The position numbers and the translations under genes are program-made. From Durusdinium trenchii (Eukaryota > Sar > Dinophyceae > Suessiales > Symbiodiniaceae), in contig CAXAMN010022740.1 in NCBI GenBank assembly GCA_963970005.1, positions 328,377-392,376 on the forward strand: a DNA stretch of 64,000 bases. The letters are read 5' to 3'. The notes under the pieces were generated by a model. That model ran no database searches. It had not been told where the DNA came from and saw only the letters and a list, made by a program, of their open reading frames with translations. This document shows positions 44,153-55,549 of this stretch, piece after piece (the stretch's first letter is position 1; each line of letters opens with the position of its first letter).

Positions 44153-44503
44153 TTGAGGGCAGCCCCATCCATTGACAGTGCAGCTGTCCGTAGAATCCGA
44201 TGGCGCAAGCAGGTGGACTTGCCCGAAAGGTTGAAAATCTCACACCCGCGATCCAAACGCCTCACTCCTGCGATCCAGGAGCCCTTCCGGATGGGTTTGT
44301 TCGGCGAGAAGCTGCCCAACATTCCTGCCTTCATGGTCAGCGGCAAGGACGGTCAGATTCCCTGGAGACCGGTCGATCGGTCCGGCTCGGGGAACCCGGC
44401 GAAGTCGTGGGGTCGTTCTTTTCTTTGGGGAAAGGCCGGGCAAGGAGGCAAGGAGGAACGTTGGCAGTGCTGGGTGGCGCTACTGGGGACGCTCAACAGA
44501 TGA
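44153..44503 (+). CDS. Coding island, unknown product
   Basis: The frame RIRWRKQVDLPERLKISHPR... EPFRMGLFGEKLPNIPAF then SGKDGQIPWRPVDRSG has about 72% G/C third positions over at least 250 bp. A second plus frame (44200-44517) is open but less biased. No splice boundaries assigned. Confidence 0.6.
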   Translation: MRAAPSIDSAAVRRIRWRKQVDLPERLKISHPRSKRLTPAIQEPFRMGLFGEKLPNIPAFMVSGKDGQIPWRPVDRSGSGNPAKSWGRSFLWGKAGQGGKEERWQCWVALLGTLNR

Positions 44504-45350
44504 AGTTACTGACATAATTGTTTGCTATCAAGTTCCTGTAAGCCTGGCTTGTTCCCACATCTGGCCATCCTTGTTTCCCTGTCACAAGACTCCTTGAATC
44601 CAGGATGGCCAGGCCCTTTGTGCAGCGAAAGACTGTGACATCTTGATCGTCAGGCGGATGCGCGACACGGTCGAGGGGGTGTCCTTCTTGGAAGCCTATG
44701 GCCCTATGGCCCAAAAAACACAGGAAGCACACCGTCCAGTAAGGACCACTTTGGGTTTCGGAGGGTCGACGATATGAAGCCTTTGTTTCAACTACTATAG
44801 ATTGACATGCTGAGCAAGTTGACAGTCGCTGTCGGGCAAGCAAGGTCACCAGATAGAATGGATGTAGTTAGATGTGTGCCTGTGTTTGCTACGCTGAAAG
44901 GTTTGCAGTTACAATCAGTCACACGCAATCATGTGTCATTTGCTATAACTGTATCTTGCTAACTGATTTTTGCCGTCACTGTCACTACGTACATTAGTGT
45001 TTTTGACATCCTGTGTCATGACTGCTAACATTTGCAAACTGATTTTTGGTGGGCATGTGCTGCTGATATCAGGCTGATAGTCCAAGTATCGGCTCAACAA
45101 AGAGAGTGATCTTCCAGGGGATAGTCTCCATGAAGATACGGGGAATCCAGTTAGCCATAATGAAATGACTCCCTCATTCGACAATGGTCACAGAAGTTGA
45201 AGCGATGCTGCTACATGATTCTCTTTGAGACCCATTTGTATGGGACCCATGACATGACAGGCTGAGAGAAAATTTATTGGTGCTGATCACCTGGCAGGTT
45301 TTCCCCTGTGCTATCTCTTCCATGAACCATCATTACATTTAAAGGTGCAG

Positions 45351-45533
45351 GACATCGACTTTGCTGGCCTCATTCATCACGCTTGCCGCAACACACGGTT
45401 CGGTCGCACCATGCCGCAGATCCCAAAACGACCAGCGACAGGTGCCACCGATTCGACTGAGCGTCCGCAGGTCCGTGCTGGCATCTCATGCCTCCACTCC
45501 GCCCTGGCCCCTGGCGGGCGGGCGGATGGCTGA
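45351..45533 (+). CDS. Terminal exon, unknown product
   Basis: An AAAGGTGCAG acceptor enters DIDFAGLIHHACRNTRFGRT then PQIPKRPATG..., staying open to TGA at 45531-45533, third positions two thirds G/C. A GTGCCA site at 45442 could act as an internal donor. Confidence 0.6.
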   Translation, partial: DIDFAGLIHHACRNTRFGRTMPQIPKRPATGATDSTERPQVRAGISCLHSALAPGGRADG

Positions 45534-46820
45534 TATCGCTCAGGCCCCGGTGGGTGGGGCGAAGGGACATGTTGTGTTTTTTGTTTAAAGGTTTTTTGTT
45601 TTATTATGTTTAATTGTTTTTATGTTTTAATCCCTTAGAGACTTAGTGACGCGGTCCAACATACACGTTCTTTTCCGCATAACTTGCGCTGATGAAGACT
45701 CCTTCATTCGATCCTCATGTCGACTATGTACTACCCATCTGAGGTTCCTAATTGTTCCTATCCCCCAAGAAATCCAAGTCCATCTTGACTATTCCTCACT
45801 TGAGATGGTATGAAAAAACCCTCACTTGAGGTGATATAGGGAAAGGTAGAGGGGGTTTTACACAACCTCACTTGTTTTCACTGGCCATTTCAGGCCTGGA
45901 GTTTACTGGAAGCCTTATCCGAACATGATGAGCTCGATGAACTCCTTCAGCGCATGAGCGTGCCAGAGATCCTTGGGCAACCGACGTCACGAAGCGCCGT
46001 CACGTGTGTCGTGGCCATGGGTTGTGCAACAGTTGGGTGCAATCTGAGGAGGAATTGGGTGATGAAAGAAAGGTGGATTGTCTAGGGACGCATGAGTGCG
46101 GATTCTGAGAAGACTGAAGAGTTTTTGGCAATGGAGTTGGAGAGTCCAACTACTTTCTCATGACGTACTTGGATCATGGATCCATATTAATTGTCGTTGT
46201 GTAAATAAAATGTTGGTTAAGTTTGTTATCCATAATTTTTGGCTAAGAAGTCGTTGTCGTTGTCGTTGTCAAAGCTGTTGTCAGTTGACGTGTTTTTGTT
46301 GTTGCATAAAGGCGCGCACACACACACACACACATGCCTGGGTACGCTTTGATTCCACATGGCCACTTGATTGAACATGGCATTCTGAGTACAAGTTCGG
46401 CTGTGAAGAGCTGGAATTCTGCTGGATACGCGGTTTGTTTTGATTGTTGGTGCCATTTGCCTGTTCCTGTCCTTATTTGAGGTCTGGAGGACAAAGGCTT
46501 GCCAGGGATGTTCTGAGTTTGTAAAGGATAGATATCGATATCGCTGATTCGACGATGCTGCTTAGAATAGAACACAGGAACCCACAGGTTCTTGTCCTAT
46601 TTTTCCTTCTACCAGTGGCTTTCGATTTTACATGGTACAGAGCCAAAGCCAATACCATGATTGTAGGAGTTCAAAGTATGACCGTGTCACATGCAAAGAA
46701 AGCATCATAACTCAAGGAACAGAAGCTCTTTGGAAGCGTGAAACATATCGGAGGCTCTTTAGGATGACCATCATACACAATCCATAGATGGATTTCTTCA
46801 GGCCACTGGTTAGTCTTTGA
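45534..46820. other. Stretch with no supportable gene
   Basis: Holds T-rich runs (45580-45640) and a CA microsatellite (about 46315-46334). Confidence 0.45.
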
Positions 46821-46994
46821 GTGGTCTATGAGCTTCTATGGTCCATGCCATTTGACCAAAGACCGCCTCCAGCAGCGCTCGAGGAAAAGGGTTTGGCTGA
46901 CACGACGCTTGGTGACTGGGCTGAGTGGAGACTGGGAGAGACCGAGGTCGACCAGCAGACCCATCACTGGTCTGTCCAGCGAGACCGGTGGTAG
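46821..46994 (+). CDS. Terminal exon or small ORF, unknown product
   Basis: The open frame VVYELLWSMPFDQRPPPAAL, then EEKGLADTTLGDWAEWRLGE, ends TAG at 46992-46994. An in-frame ATG at 46845 would give 49 residues. Acidic and Trp-rich. Confidence 0.6.
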   Translation: MVYELLWSMPFDQRPPPAALEEKGLADTTLGDWAEWRLGETEVDQQTHHWSVQRDRW

Positions 46995-47125
46995 GGATGT
47001 CAACTTCCCTTACTGATGTCCACTGGCTTTTTAGTCCGTCTTCTATCCTTATACACTTGCAAGATCTTGCAAGTGGTGTTTTTGGCTTCACCAGCTTTAC
47101 TTGCATGAACTGCGTTTCGCCACAG

Positions 47126-47350
47126 CAAAAATGAAGAAACAGTCCTGCCCATGTGCATCGGGATCATCCGGCCTCAGCTTGGACCGGTTTGACCCAGACT
47201 TTCCGCTTGCGGGGCGTGGGCTGTTGATAGGAAAGGAACTGAAGTTTCTCTGCAGTCATAATCACATGCACTTTCTGGTGGACCAAATACAACACACTCC
47301 CATGTCGCGAAAAACACCGAACTGCACGGTTCGCAGACATGGTTTCACAG
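47126..47350 (+). CDS. Exon with Cys/His-rich segments
   Basis: The acceptor GTTTCGCCACAG and a GTACGG donor bracket a frame starting KMKKQSCPCASGSSGLSLDR, with LCSHNHMHFLVDQIQHTP and PNCTVRRHGF later. The spaced Cys and His residues could bind a metal, but no named finger pattern fits. Confidence 0.7.
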
Positions 47351-47878
47351 GTACGGCATCACCGCTCGCAGCAGGCAGAGGGAATCGGGTGTGGTGAGCT
47401 ATACCAAGGATCAAAGCTACTCAGGCGGTCCACAGTCACCGTCCTTGGCACCGATTTGAGGGAAGATGCTCCACCATGATCCACCATGTTTGGATCTTGA
47501 AGAACATGTTCCACTGGTTGGGGTTCATCCGATAGCCTTGTGGGTCGGGGTTTAGCAGGGGGCCAGCCTGCTAGCGGAGAGGGTAGCAACACCATCTGGG
47601 TCAATACAGGTCAGTTGGAATCTTAACAGTATTCATGTTCATCCATGTTCCCTGTAGTGCACATGAGCCTGAAAATGCAGGTAAACTCCCAGTTTGGGGA
47701 TGTTTGAGTATAGACGATCGGAATTTGCCAGTGAAGAGCTTCCGTTGTCCCAGCTGGTTGTTTGGTTCAGCTTTTCAGTGACTGCATTTTCTAGCCCAAA
47801 AACATGTAGCCTGTATATACAGACAATTACATCATCAATATCATCCCCAAAGAACCCAGCCAGACTGGTGTGGTGAGT

Positions 47879-48115
47879 CCGTTTTTAAACTATTGGCTCT
47901 CAAAACCATGGGAAAACCGCGGTCCCTTGGACCGTTCCTGGCCGAGCCCGGAGGCCGAGCCCGGCGACGTCTTGTCCGAGCCGCCCTTGGCCTTCGTGGA
48001 GGGCGATCGCTGGCTGCCGCCGGGCAAGCAGCTGGAGGCCTTACGCAAGCAGCCGCTCGAAAGACACCGGAGTTGGATGGATTTGGGGCGTGAGCAGCCT
48101 GGTGGGACAGTATGA
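47879..48115 (+). CDS. Coding exon, unknown product
   Basis: The frame PWENRGPLDRSWPSPEAEPG..., then LPPGKQLEALRKQPLERHRS, has about 85% G/C third positions. It ends at TGA 48113-48115 or at a GTGGGA donor near 48103. Pro/Glu-rich then helical. Confidence 0.7.
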   Translation, partial: PFLNYWLSKPWENRGPLDRSWPSPEAEPGDVLSEPPLAFVEGDRWLPPGKQLEALRKQPLERHRSWMDLGREQPGGTV

Positions 48116-48688
48116 TGGTGATAGTTTTGCTTGCAAAGAATGCTGGAAAACATCGGATAGCAACATGATCATTTGAATATGGTTGGTATCATGTTCGTCA
48201 TCTACTATTGAGTAGAGATTGTACCGAGAATGGTTGTACTATGGTCACCCAGGTGTTCATAATGCATGAAACCAGTGGCTATGCCATATGCCCCAAGGTC
48301 AGAACCGTTTTGTTTGGGGGAGCTTGCGATTGTTCCAGCCTACCATTCAGAAGCCGCCCCAAAGTGAGAGTGGCATTTGGGGTGTTCATTCATTCATGTG
48401 CGGTTCTTTTCCAGGCCTTGAAATGATGTACTCCTCATGGTGTTTTTCCACCAGGTGAATCAAGGACCAGGAGGAGGGTTAAAAGCACCTTGATCCAAGC
48501 TACATCCCTTCTCATGAAGATGGAATGAACTCTCTGATGCACCAGTTAGACAGGGTCAAGACCCTACATAGGGCGGGAACTGAGAAGTGTATAAGTGGTG
48601 CAACTCCATGTAGAAGCTATGTGAATTTGCGGTGTATATATATATATATATGCCATTTTCGGGTTGAAGAGCCTCTCCCCCCACCCAG

Positions 48689-48808
48689 GTATTGCGAGGG
48701 CACGGGTATTGGCAGCCCGGACATTTGCGGCGATTTCGAAGTTCGCTTCCGCGCCTCAGCGCAAGTCGCTTCCGTCGATATGCAGATCTCCTCAGACCTC
48801 GACCTTCG
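48689..48808 (+). CDS. Internal exon, unknown product
   Basis: The acceptor CCCCCCACCCAG and a GTGAGG donor bracket 120 bp: YCEGTGIGSPDICGDFEVRF, then RASAQVASVDMQISSDLDLR. Beta-rich and acidic, with high third-position G/C. Confidence 0.75.
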
Positions 48809-49412
48809 GTGAGGTCCGAGCAGTCTGAGCGACCTATGAAGAACATGAAGAATTGCCCAGCAAAAGAGCCAAGAGCACTCTGAACGACTCTGAAAGACCA
48901 ACAGCAAAGAGGTTTGTTTTGTTATGTTTTTGTCTATTTTCGTGGCACGTGTTCCCTTTCTTGAATTATTGAAGTGGGAAATGGTCCCTTGGAAATGGCT
49001 TGTTTCTTCTACAAACATAGGAATTGTCAACTCCATGTTGCCTCTGTACACTTCTATACTGTTACTTCCATAGTGTTGACGATGTGCGGATCCTGGATGG
49101 CCTTGCATAGAACAACAGTTCTCGATCAGTTTGATCAGATTCTATCAGCGTTCAGGTTCTGATCAACCGATACCGGGACTGAGTAACACCTGGGGGTGGC
49201 ACAAAATATACACAAAATACACTGGGCGTCTCGGGTAAGTGACAGTCGACATACGCTTTGAGTGACACCCGACCGCGGCTCGCCGGCGGACACCTGCGCC
49301 ATTCAGTAGCAAGTTCAGACACCAAAATTGGGCATGGAAGCAGGAGAGTATACCCTGTGGGTCTGTCCTATTAAGGGAAAGGCCTGCAACCAGGCCCCAT
49401 CATCCACTGGCG

Positions 49413-49607
49413 GGATAGAGCAGAAGCGGCAGAAAGTATCGTACCAGAGATGACCCGTTTTGGTCTGCACGAACTGCACCCGACCCCGGGCGCACCGAGC
49501 TCCCACGCATCTGGGCCTTGGATCGGCTCGAACGCTCCGCGGCCGTTCCTTGGTGGAGTGCAGAACTGCCCAGCGCAGCTAGGCCGAGGTTCGTCGCCCT
49601 AGTCTGA
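49413..49607 (+). CDS. Terminal exon without ATG, unknown product
   Basis: A 64-codon frame, RTRDDPFWSARTAPDPGRTE then LPRIWALDRLERSAAVPWWS, ends TGA at 49605-49607; about 70% third-position G/C. Confidence 0.6.
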
Positions 49608-49625
49608 ACTGCTTCCTGAAGTGGA

Positions 49626-49967
49626 ATGCAGATGTTTGCTGACTATAGAGATCATTTAGAGATCTCCGGAGTCTCCGCTGTTTCGATGTTTCTTCCAAGA
49701 GGCCCGACGTTCCGGGGGACTTTGGTTGGATTCACCCAGCACCAAGTCGTGTTGGGCAGTGTGGGATGCGCCCACGGCACTTGCGGCGCTTCGAACGGCC
49801 GTGGCCTAGGAGGGGAGCAAGGGGTTGGCAGCGCTGTGGTGCGTGAGTGGATGGATCTTCGGCCTGAGGTGATTGGGATGCGGGCGGAGTGGACACGAAG
49901 CCACTCCCAATCGATGTTTGTGGCTCCCACAGGGAGCCACGTCCAAATAGGCTACAGAGCTTCCTGA
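49626..49967 (+). CDS. Coding exon, unknown product
   Basis: A 113-codon frame with ATG at 49626 (MQMFADYRDHLEISGVSAVS...), then GTLVGFTQHQVVLGSVGCAH and a Gly-rich stretch, then EWMDLRPEVIGMRAEWTRSH. Likely spliced to 49998-50149, which is in another frame. Third positions about two thirds G/C. Confidence 0.65.
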   Translation: MQMFADYRDHLEISGVSAVSMFLPRGPTFRGTLVGFTQHQVVLGSVGCAHGTCGASNGRGLGGEQGVGSAVVREWMDLRPEVIGMRAEWTRSHSQSMFVAPTGSHVQIGYRAS

Positions 49968-49997
49968 GCTTCCAAGACCGATTTTTGATGACTGTGT

Positions 49998-50149
49998 TGT
50001 ACACAGAGCTGGAGGAGGTGAAAGCTAAAGCCTCTCACTTCTGCAAGATCCTATGGGATACAGCGCATGATAAAATTCCTATGGAACGTTGTTTCAGTGA
50101 ATTTTATTTGCGAAGCAAAGCAGTTCTGGAGGCCGTAGTTGCCTTCTAA
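49998..50149 (+). CDS. Terminal exon, helical, unknown product
   Basis: The frame LYTELEEVKAKASHFCKILW, then DTAHDKIPMERCFSEFYLRS, ends TAA at 50147-50149. The acceptor is GTACACAG or the AAG upstream. Confidence 0.65.
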
Positions 50150-50599
50150 GTTGATTTGTCTCCAGAGTAAAGGAAGGCCAAACCAGGGATCCAAAAAGAA
50201 CCAGCTCTTGGACACAAGGTTTCCTCCTAGACGATCCTTGGGTCATCCTAGGATTTGGTGGCCAGGGAAGTGTACCTGCAGCCTCAACTTCGACTGCTGA
50301 GAAGTGACTTGCATGACTACGGACGACAGTGCAATAGTCATCTGAGTCTGACTGAGTCTGTCAGGATCTAGCTTGCAAAATCGAGAGAGAGAGAGAGAAG
50401 AAGAAACTCCAGTATATCCAGAAACGTGTGTCGTGCAAAAATCGTGCAAAGGGCAGGCGGGCAGGCCCGGGTGGGCAAGTTTCTGGCTTCTACCTCAGGT
50501 TGTCCTCCAGCCAGACAGTAGAGAAGCAACTGTCCCAAACAATTCCAGGAGGCATCCGGAGGCATGAGGAGGCACAAGAATCAATCCTTATGTTCCTTT

Positions 50600-50791
50600 T
50601 AATTACTAAGAATCCAGTGCCCTTCAAGACCCGCTTTCACTGCTTCACCTGATCTTTCACCCTCGTCCCACCTCGAAGACGCGCAAACCCCCCAAAACCC
50701 GTCGTACGACGGCGCCTTGGCGGTTCCGACGAGTGGAGCTGAGGTTTCGATCAGCGGCAAACCTTTTGGCCTGACGCCCGGATGGCATTAG
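50600..50791 (+). CDS. Terminal exon without ATG, unknown product
   Basis: Sixty-three open codons, AFTASPDLSPSSHLEDAQTP then NPSYDGALAVPTSGAEVSIS, end GLTPGWH and TAG at 50789-50791. Ser/Pro-rich then beta-like. Confidence 0.65.
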
Positions 50792-50825
50792 ATGGGCTCC
50801 GGCCCCAAAAAGACAACAGTCTGGT

Positions 50826-51308
50826 GTGGCAGTTGGTTTGGGTTTTCGGAGGAATCCTTGCCATGCTCAACCCAATTTCTTCGCTGACAGCTTTAAAATT
50901 CCCCCATCACTAACTATGTCGACGTTTCGTACGTTTGGTGCAACAGTTCGCTTTCGCATCCTTGAGACACGGCATGACACGGCTTTGGAAAGCCTTCTCT
51001 TCGACATGTTGGACTTCTTTCCGCCAACGCGAGCGTGGCTAGGGGTTCTTTTCGGGGGGGTGAAGATCCATGTTGTCCCAGATTCCTTGGGGATCCAGAT
51101 GGATCCAGACAGAACCTCTTCTCCTTTGGGACCTCATGGGCCATGTGGATCCGTGGTCGGTGGCAAGCTCGATCGGGTTTCAAGACCCAGGATACGGCCG
51201 CCACCTTCTGCAACGACTGCTGGAAGACGCTTGGGATACCGGAGAAGAGCCAGGAAAGCGTTTTCGCAGCCAAATAGACATGGTTTGTAGCGGGCCCCTG
51301 CAATAAAC
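50826..51308 (+). CDS. Coding island with two exon-like frames
   Basis: The first frame (TFRTFGATVRFRILETRHDT, then LLFDMLDFFPPTRAWLGVLF) gives way after about 51065 to another (IPWGSRWIQTEPLLLWDLMG, then GRHLLQRLLEDAWDTGEEPG). An intron too short to see, or a frameshift, separates them. Confidence 0.5.
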
Positions 51309-51798
51309 ATCGGTGTGGACATGGTGGAACTCATGGTGAAGAAAATCGGTGCCGGGCGGCCTGGATACCAAGAACCGATGGACCGAGTTTGGAAGGTCCC
51401 GCTAGGCTATTCATGTGATACCTGGGCAGGGTCTAACAAGCTCACATGCATGGTTGTCAAAGAACCTCACTGAACATGTGTCGCTGGTCCACGCCGACGG
51501 CAGATCAAGCAGGCCAATGGATTCGCATCGATATGATATGAGTGCAAGCATGCCAATTAACTCCGCACGGCACCACTGCAAATCCGTAGGGTGTCTAGCT
51601 ACCGGGTCTCCATTGAGGTCCGTTGATTGTATATATAAATATTAGTTTATAGTAGTGAAGGTGGCACGTTCAGTCTCAACAGCGAAGTGGATCGTGCTCT
51701 GCTAGGTGTCAGGGCCCAAAAGCTCTCACAAAAGCGAGAACTTCTCGTGTGCATTTGATGAGCTTGGAGCACACTGAATAGGTAAGAATATTAATATC

Positions 51799-52026
51799 AT
51801 GTCGGCAGCCCCTGACGCCCAACCGTCTTCTGCCTCCCGTCTCTTGCGCGACCACGCGACCACGCGACCCTTCACGGTGGTGGGCTTGACGGCCCTGACG
51901 GTCACGGATGGTTCACAGATGGTCAATGGGGCTGACGGTGGATATCAACTACCACCTGAAAATAGAACAGTGCTTTCACCAGCAAACATCATAAAACATC
52001 CATGTTCGATCCTGCAACCTTCATAA
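51799..52026 (+). CDS. Coding exon, possibly carrying a start codon
   Basis: ATG at 51799 opens MSAAPDAQPSSASRLLRDHA, then TVVGLTALTVTDGSQMVNG; the same point follows a GTCGGCAG that could be an acceptor. Three quarters of third positions are G or C. Stops TAA at 52024-52026. Confidence 0.6.
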   Translation: MSAAPDAQPSSASRLLRDHATTRPFTVVGLTALTVTDGSQMVNGADGGYQLPPENRTVLSPANIIKHPCSILQPS

Positions 52027-52038
52027 TTCTGCCACCAG

Positions 52039-52139
52039 TCACCCGAAGTTGCCCGAAGAAATCTCAGGATGGACTATGAGATCCTGGGCTGTTTGGCAGA
52101 CCAGCTGCAGCATGAGACGCGTCTGCGTATGCGGCGGGG
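52039..52139 (+). CDS. Internal exon, helical, unknown product
   Basis: The acceptor CTGCCACCAG and a GTGAAG donor bracket SPEVARRNLRMDYEILGCLA, then DQLQHETRLRMRR. A clear amphipathic helix. Confidence 0.65.
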
Positions 52140-52582
52140 TGAAGGGAACGCGGGACGTACATTTCGCAGAAAATAAATTTTGGGATGATGCCGGTAGGAC
52201 CAGCTAGGATCAGTTTTGGAGAGGCAGTGGAGAGGCAGCGATCTCAATCCAGCTGAGATTCTGCGATTTCAAAGCCTCAAAACAGCAGGTGGTAACTTGC
52301 AAGTGCCTGAAGATGCTAAAGTCCATTCACCATCGAGCCCAATCCCCCCCAGCCCCACTCCTCATGAGGGTTTAGTCCAAAACCGGGCTCCAGTTCTACA
52401 CTGAGCATGAACTGAGTCTACAGAAACCAGTTGTACAGGTATACACACCAACAATGAAGAAACATGAACAGACTACATATATATATATATATATATATGT
52501 CTATAGTTGTACACTGAACATGTTTAAAATCCTTTCGCTGCATGTGGTGTTTTCCCGAAAAAATGCTGCCTTTTTGTTCGAG

Positions 52583-52694
52583 GTGGGCTTGGCTTTGTGG
52601 CAGAACTGCACCTTGGATTTGCCCCTGCATCCCCACACCTGTGCCATGCTCTTCGGCTTTCCACCCGAGAGCATCCAGACGCTCGGAGAAGTCC
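52583..52694 (+). CDS. Internal exon, unknown product
   Basis: The acceptor TTTTTGTTCGAG and a canonical GTGAGT donor (52695) bracket VGLALWQNCTLDLPLHPHTC, then AMLFGFPPESIQTLGE. About 78% third-position G/C. Confidence 0.75.
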
Positions 52695-52859
52695 GTGAGT
52701 CCGCGCGAAGAGCATCCAGCTCAACATGTGAGCGCTCGTCTGGGCCCCAAACAGTCACATACCAGGATCATCCTCTCAGTGTGTCCTGGCGCCAGTAAGT
52801 CAGGTCTCCTCTACTCCGCACCCGGACTGGAAGTGCTAGGTATATGTACTGCTCTTCAG

Positions 52860-52984
52860 GACCAGTCACCAGCGCTTCCCGCTGTGTGGGATCGCTTTGT
52901 CGAGCTGGTGACCGGACGGACGCGCAGGACGCGGTCGTTTCGGTCGGAACAGAGAAGGGCGAAACGCCGTGTGGGTGTTGTCAA
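52860..52984 (+). CDS. Internal exon, frame ambiguous
   Basis: The acceptor TGCTCTTCAG. Continuing from the 52694 donor gives PVTSASRCVGSLCRAGDRTD...; the phase-0 alternative DQSPALPAVWDRFVELVTGR has the more natural composition. The exon is likely; its frame is not settled. Confidence 0.6.
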
Positions 52985-53181
52985 GTGTTGTCAAGTCAAG
53001 AGCGAAGCCAGTGTAGCATGGGAAATACTTCTTATGTACCAGCACCAGACTCTACAGGTCTTCTCTGGTGGTTTTGGGAGACAAAGTCGCAGGTGACCTG
53101 GCAGGTCTCGGGTGTTCATATATATACTGTATATATAAATGTATATATAGGTTAAAGGTGTTCCGAGTGTCATTCCCACAG

Positions 53182-53381
53182 CCTACAACCACCCCCTGGC
53201 TGCAAGACTGGGAAGTGAATGAAAATGCATATTGGAGGAAACATTGTTTTTGCCCGGGACGTGTGGTTTTTGATCCAGTACGGTACAAGCAGAAGCAGAT
53301 CAAGGACTTCCACCCTCAGCGAAGCGTCCCTTCCCCTCATCAAGGTGTCATTTTTCATCGGGAGACTCGGAAGCTGCACAG
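53182..53381 (+). CDS. Internal exon, frame ambiguous
   Basis: The acceptor TCATTCCCACAG and a GTCAGG donor. One frame reads PWLQDWEVNENAYWRKHCFC..., the other NIVFARDVWFLIQYGTSRSR...; both are open throughout. Confidence 0.55.
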
Positions 53382-53435
53382 GTCAGGTGGAAAAAAGGGA
53401 AGGATAATATCGAATAATCATCAATAAACCATAAA

Positions 53436-53521
53436 TGTAGACTCTTGATTCATAAACCAGTTGAATTGAACTATTTGAACTGCCTCTTCATATGAGGGGG
53501 TTTATTGATCAAGAGTCTACA
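53436..53521. repeat. Foldback element 3 (86 bp)
   Basis: The ends TGTAGACTCTTGATTCATAA and TTATTGATCAAGAGTCTACA form a 23-base terminal inverted repeat with two mismatches. No second copy seen in the window. Confidence 0.7.
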
Positions 53522-53574
53522 TTACAAAACCCGGAAGACTCGATGTGGGGCCTCTCTCCCCTTACTTCGCACAG

Positions 53575-53735
53575 CTTCAAGACATGCCTCGCGCGGCTGT
53601 CTCCGACCTCACGAGATCGCGGATCGCGTGCTGAGGAGCAGCCTGGCAGACCTGGACCCGGACCTCTACCGGAACAAGGCCGCGAATGGGACACGGGGCC
53701 TGATGAAGGACCAGGGACCGTGGAGATGGGAGTAA
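53575..53735 (+). CDS. Terminal exon, unknown product
   Basis: The acceptor TTACTTCGCACAG enters a frame with RPHEIADRVLRSSLADLDPD and LYRNKAANGTRGLMKDQGPW, ending TAA at 53733-53735. Strong third-position bias. A good candidate for the 3' end of the plus gene occupying about 51.8-53.7 kb. Confidence 0.7.
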
Positions 53736-54556
53736 ACGTTCTATCAGACATCCATAGAATCTAGAACAGAGATCGGAAAGTATATTCAAGAATGTTCAAG
53801 ACGTTTTCAAGCAACTGATGTCAAAGTTTCTTTTTTTTTCCGGCCATGGCCAATTGAGGTGTACAGTTTATTGGACAAATGTGGAAGAACATGCCGGAAG
53901 GGAGCCAGTTTCATTCTTGAGCTCGAAGCTAGTGACAACTTCACCCAAATCTATCAAAGAGGCTTTGGGATCAACCTGCCCTGAAATCTGAAGGACATTT
54001 CATAGGCCCAACAATCGTCCAACCTTCAGCCCATCGACCCAGCCTCAGACTTGTTAGCGTGGATTATGCAGCTGAATCCAGGGGCCTAGGCAGCCCAGGT
54101 TCTGAAAATTAAGGACCCTCAATTGAGAGGAGGTTTAAAGTTCTAGATTCCCTCCTTGGAGTGTTCACCCCTGGTAGTTAGGTGCTTGCATTGCCTGTCC
54201 CAGAAACAACACCTCCAGTTTTAGGAAAAATCGGGAGCCAGTTTAGAAGGAAATTCCACACCATCCTTCTGACAAGAGCTCTTGTAGCTTGGAGAATCCA
54301 AACAACATGAACGCACGCACACCAGAACAACAAGAAAGAACAAGCAACTGATTCCATAGTTGATCTTTGTTCACATGCCAACCAAGGATCAGATCAGACC
54401 AACAAGAACTCCGCAAACTTCCATGATGCACAATGATGTCCATTGGTTCTAGGTCCAAAATGAACCAGAAAGCATCCTCCAGTAATATATTAAGAGACCG
54501 TATACTTATTGTATAGTATATCGACAGACTTCCATTAATCGACGTCGCGTTTTCAG

Positions 54557-54660
54557 GTCGAATGGCTCTTAGCCAACTCGGTGGATGACCTGGGCATTTC
54601 CTTCTCGGACTCTTTGGGCCTTGGCCACGAGGACTCTCAGGACGAATCCCGCGGCGGGAC
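54557..54660 (+). CDS. Internal exon, acidic, unknown product
   Basis: A perfect acceptor (CGCGTTTTCAG) and GTGAGT donor bracket VEWLLANSVDDLGISFSDSL, then GLGHEDSQDESRGG. Possibly a disordered acidic linker. Confidence 0.75.
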
Positions 54661-54963
54661 GTGAGTTTCTCCACGCGCGCGGAAGAAGTCGAGCTGCACC
54701 GCGGAAGGGTTGGAGAAATGGGTCGTTTGTGATGTGCTGTTCGTGAAATGGGCCGTTGAAAAACCTGCATCAGGCTTTCCAGGTCGAGCAAGGTATCCTG
54801 GTGCCATGATCCAGAGCCTTTTCATGTCTTTTCCTGAGCAATCTGGGAGGTTGATGTGCTGTAGAGCAAGCTTCGGATAGCGGCAAGCTGGAGGGTCCCA
54901 GGATTTTTGCACATGATTTTTGCTAGTTTTGAAGCCCCAAGTGGGTCCCCAACCATATTGCAG

Positions 54964-55010
54964 GATGTGGACATGGACGCCGAGAGCCTCCCGGCCTTGC
55001 TCCTTGGCTG
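54964..55010 (+). CDS. Micro-exon
   Basis: The acceptor CCATATTGCAG and a GTCAGT donor bracket DVDMDAESLPALLLG. The frame stays open beyond, so the donor may lie further downstream. Confidence 0.55.
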
Positions 55011-55499
55011 GTCAGTGTGGTGCTATCGGCCGTCTGGAGGGGGGGGTCAATCAATTTTTTGGCTGCAAGCAACTAATAAATATACTGTATGAGCAAGCCA
55101 ACAAGTCGGGAAGGGGGGCAGTTCAATTCTGCTTCTTTCAGTACATGAGGGTTTCTTCGAAACACAGCTTCGAATTCCTCACGTAAGCTCGCAATTAGAG
55201 CCATTAGTTTGGGATGATGAACTATAGTTTGTCCTTCACAAAATTGACCATGCGTTTGAATGAACAATCCCAGATTGAATTGTGTTGCTTTGATCTCCGA
55301 CAACACCTTGACTCAGTGTTTTTGCTTGGGGGGGCAGGACTTTGGAGTTTTTATCCCCTATGTATCCCCATTCATTGATCTTTAATACCTAATAATTTGT
55401 GTTATTTGATCTCAAAGTTGGATCCTTTCTCAGCTTCCAGTGCTCTTACATCTGTGGAGCTCCACCTGATGTCCTTTTCCACCGAGGCTCTCTGTGCAG

Positions 55500-55547
55500 G
55501 ACCGCTTGAAGGGCGATCGCCGCGGCTGCCCCGTCGCACTGCGACGG
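55500..55547 (+). CDS. Micro-exon (16 codons), basic
   Basis: The acceptor GCTCTCTGTGCAG and a GTGGGA donor bracket exactly DRLKGDRRGCPVALRR. Confidence 0.55.
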
Positions 55548-55549
55548 GT

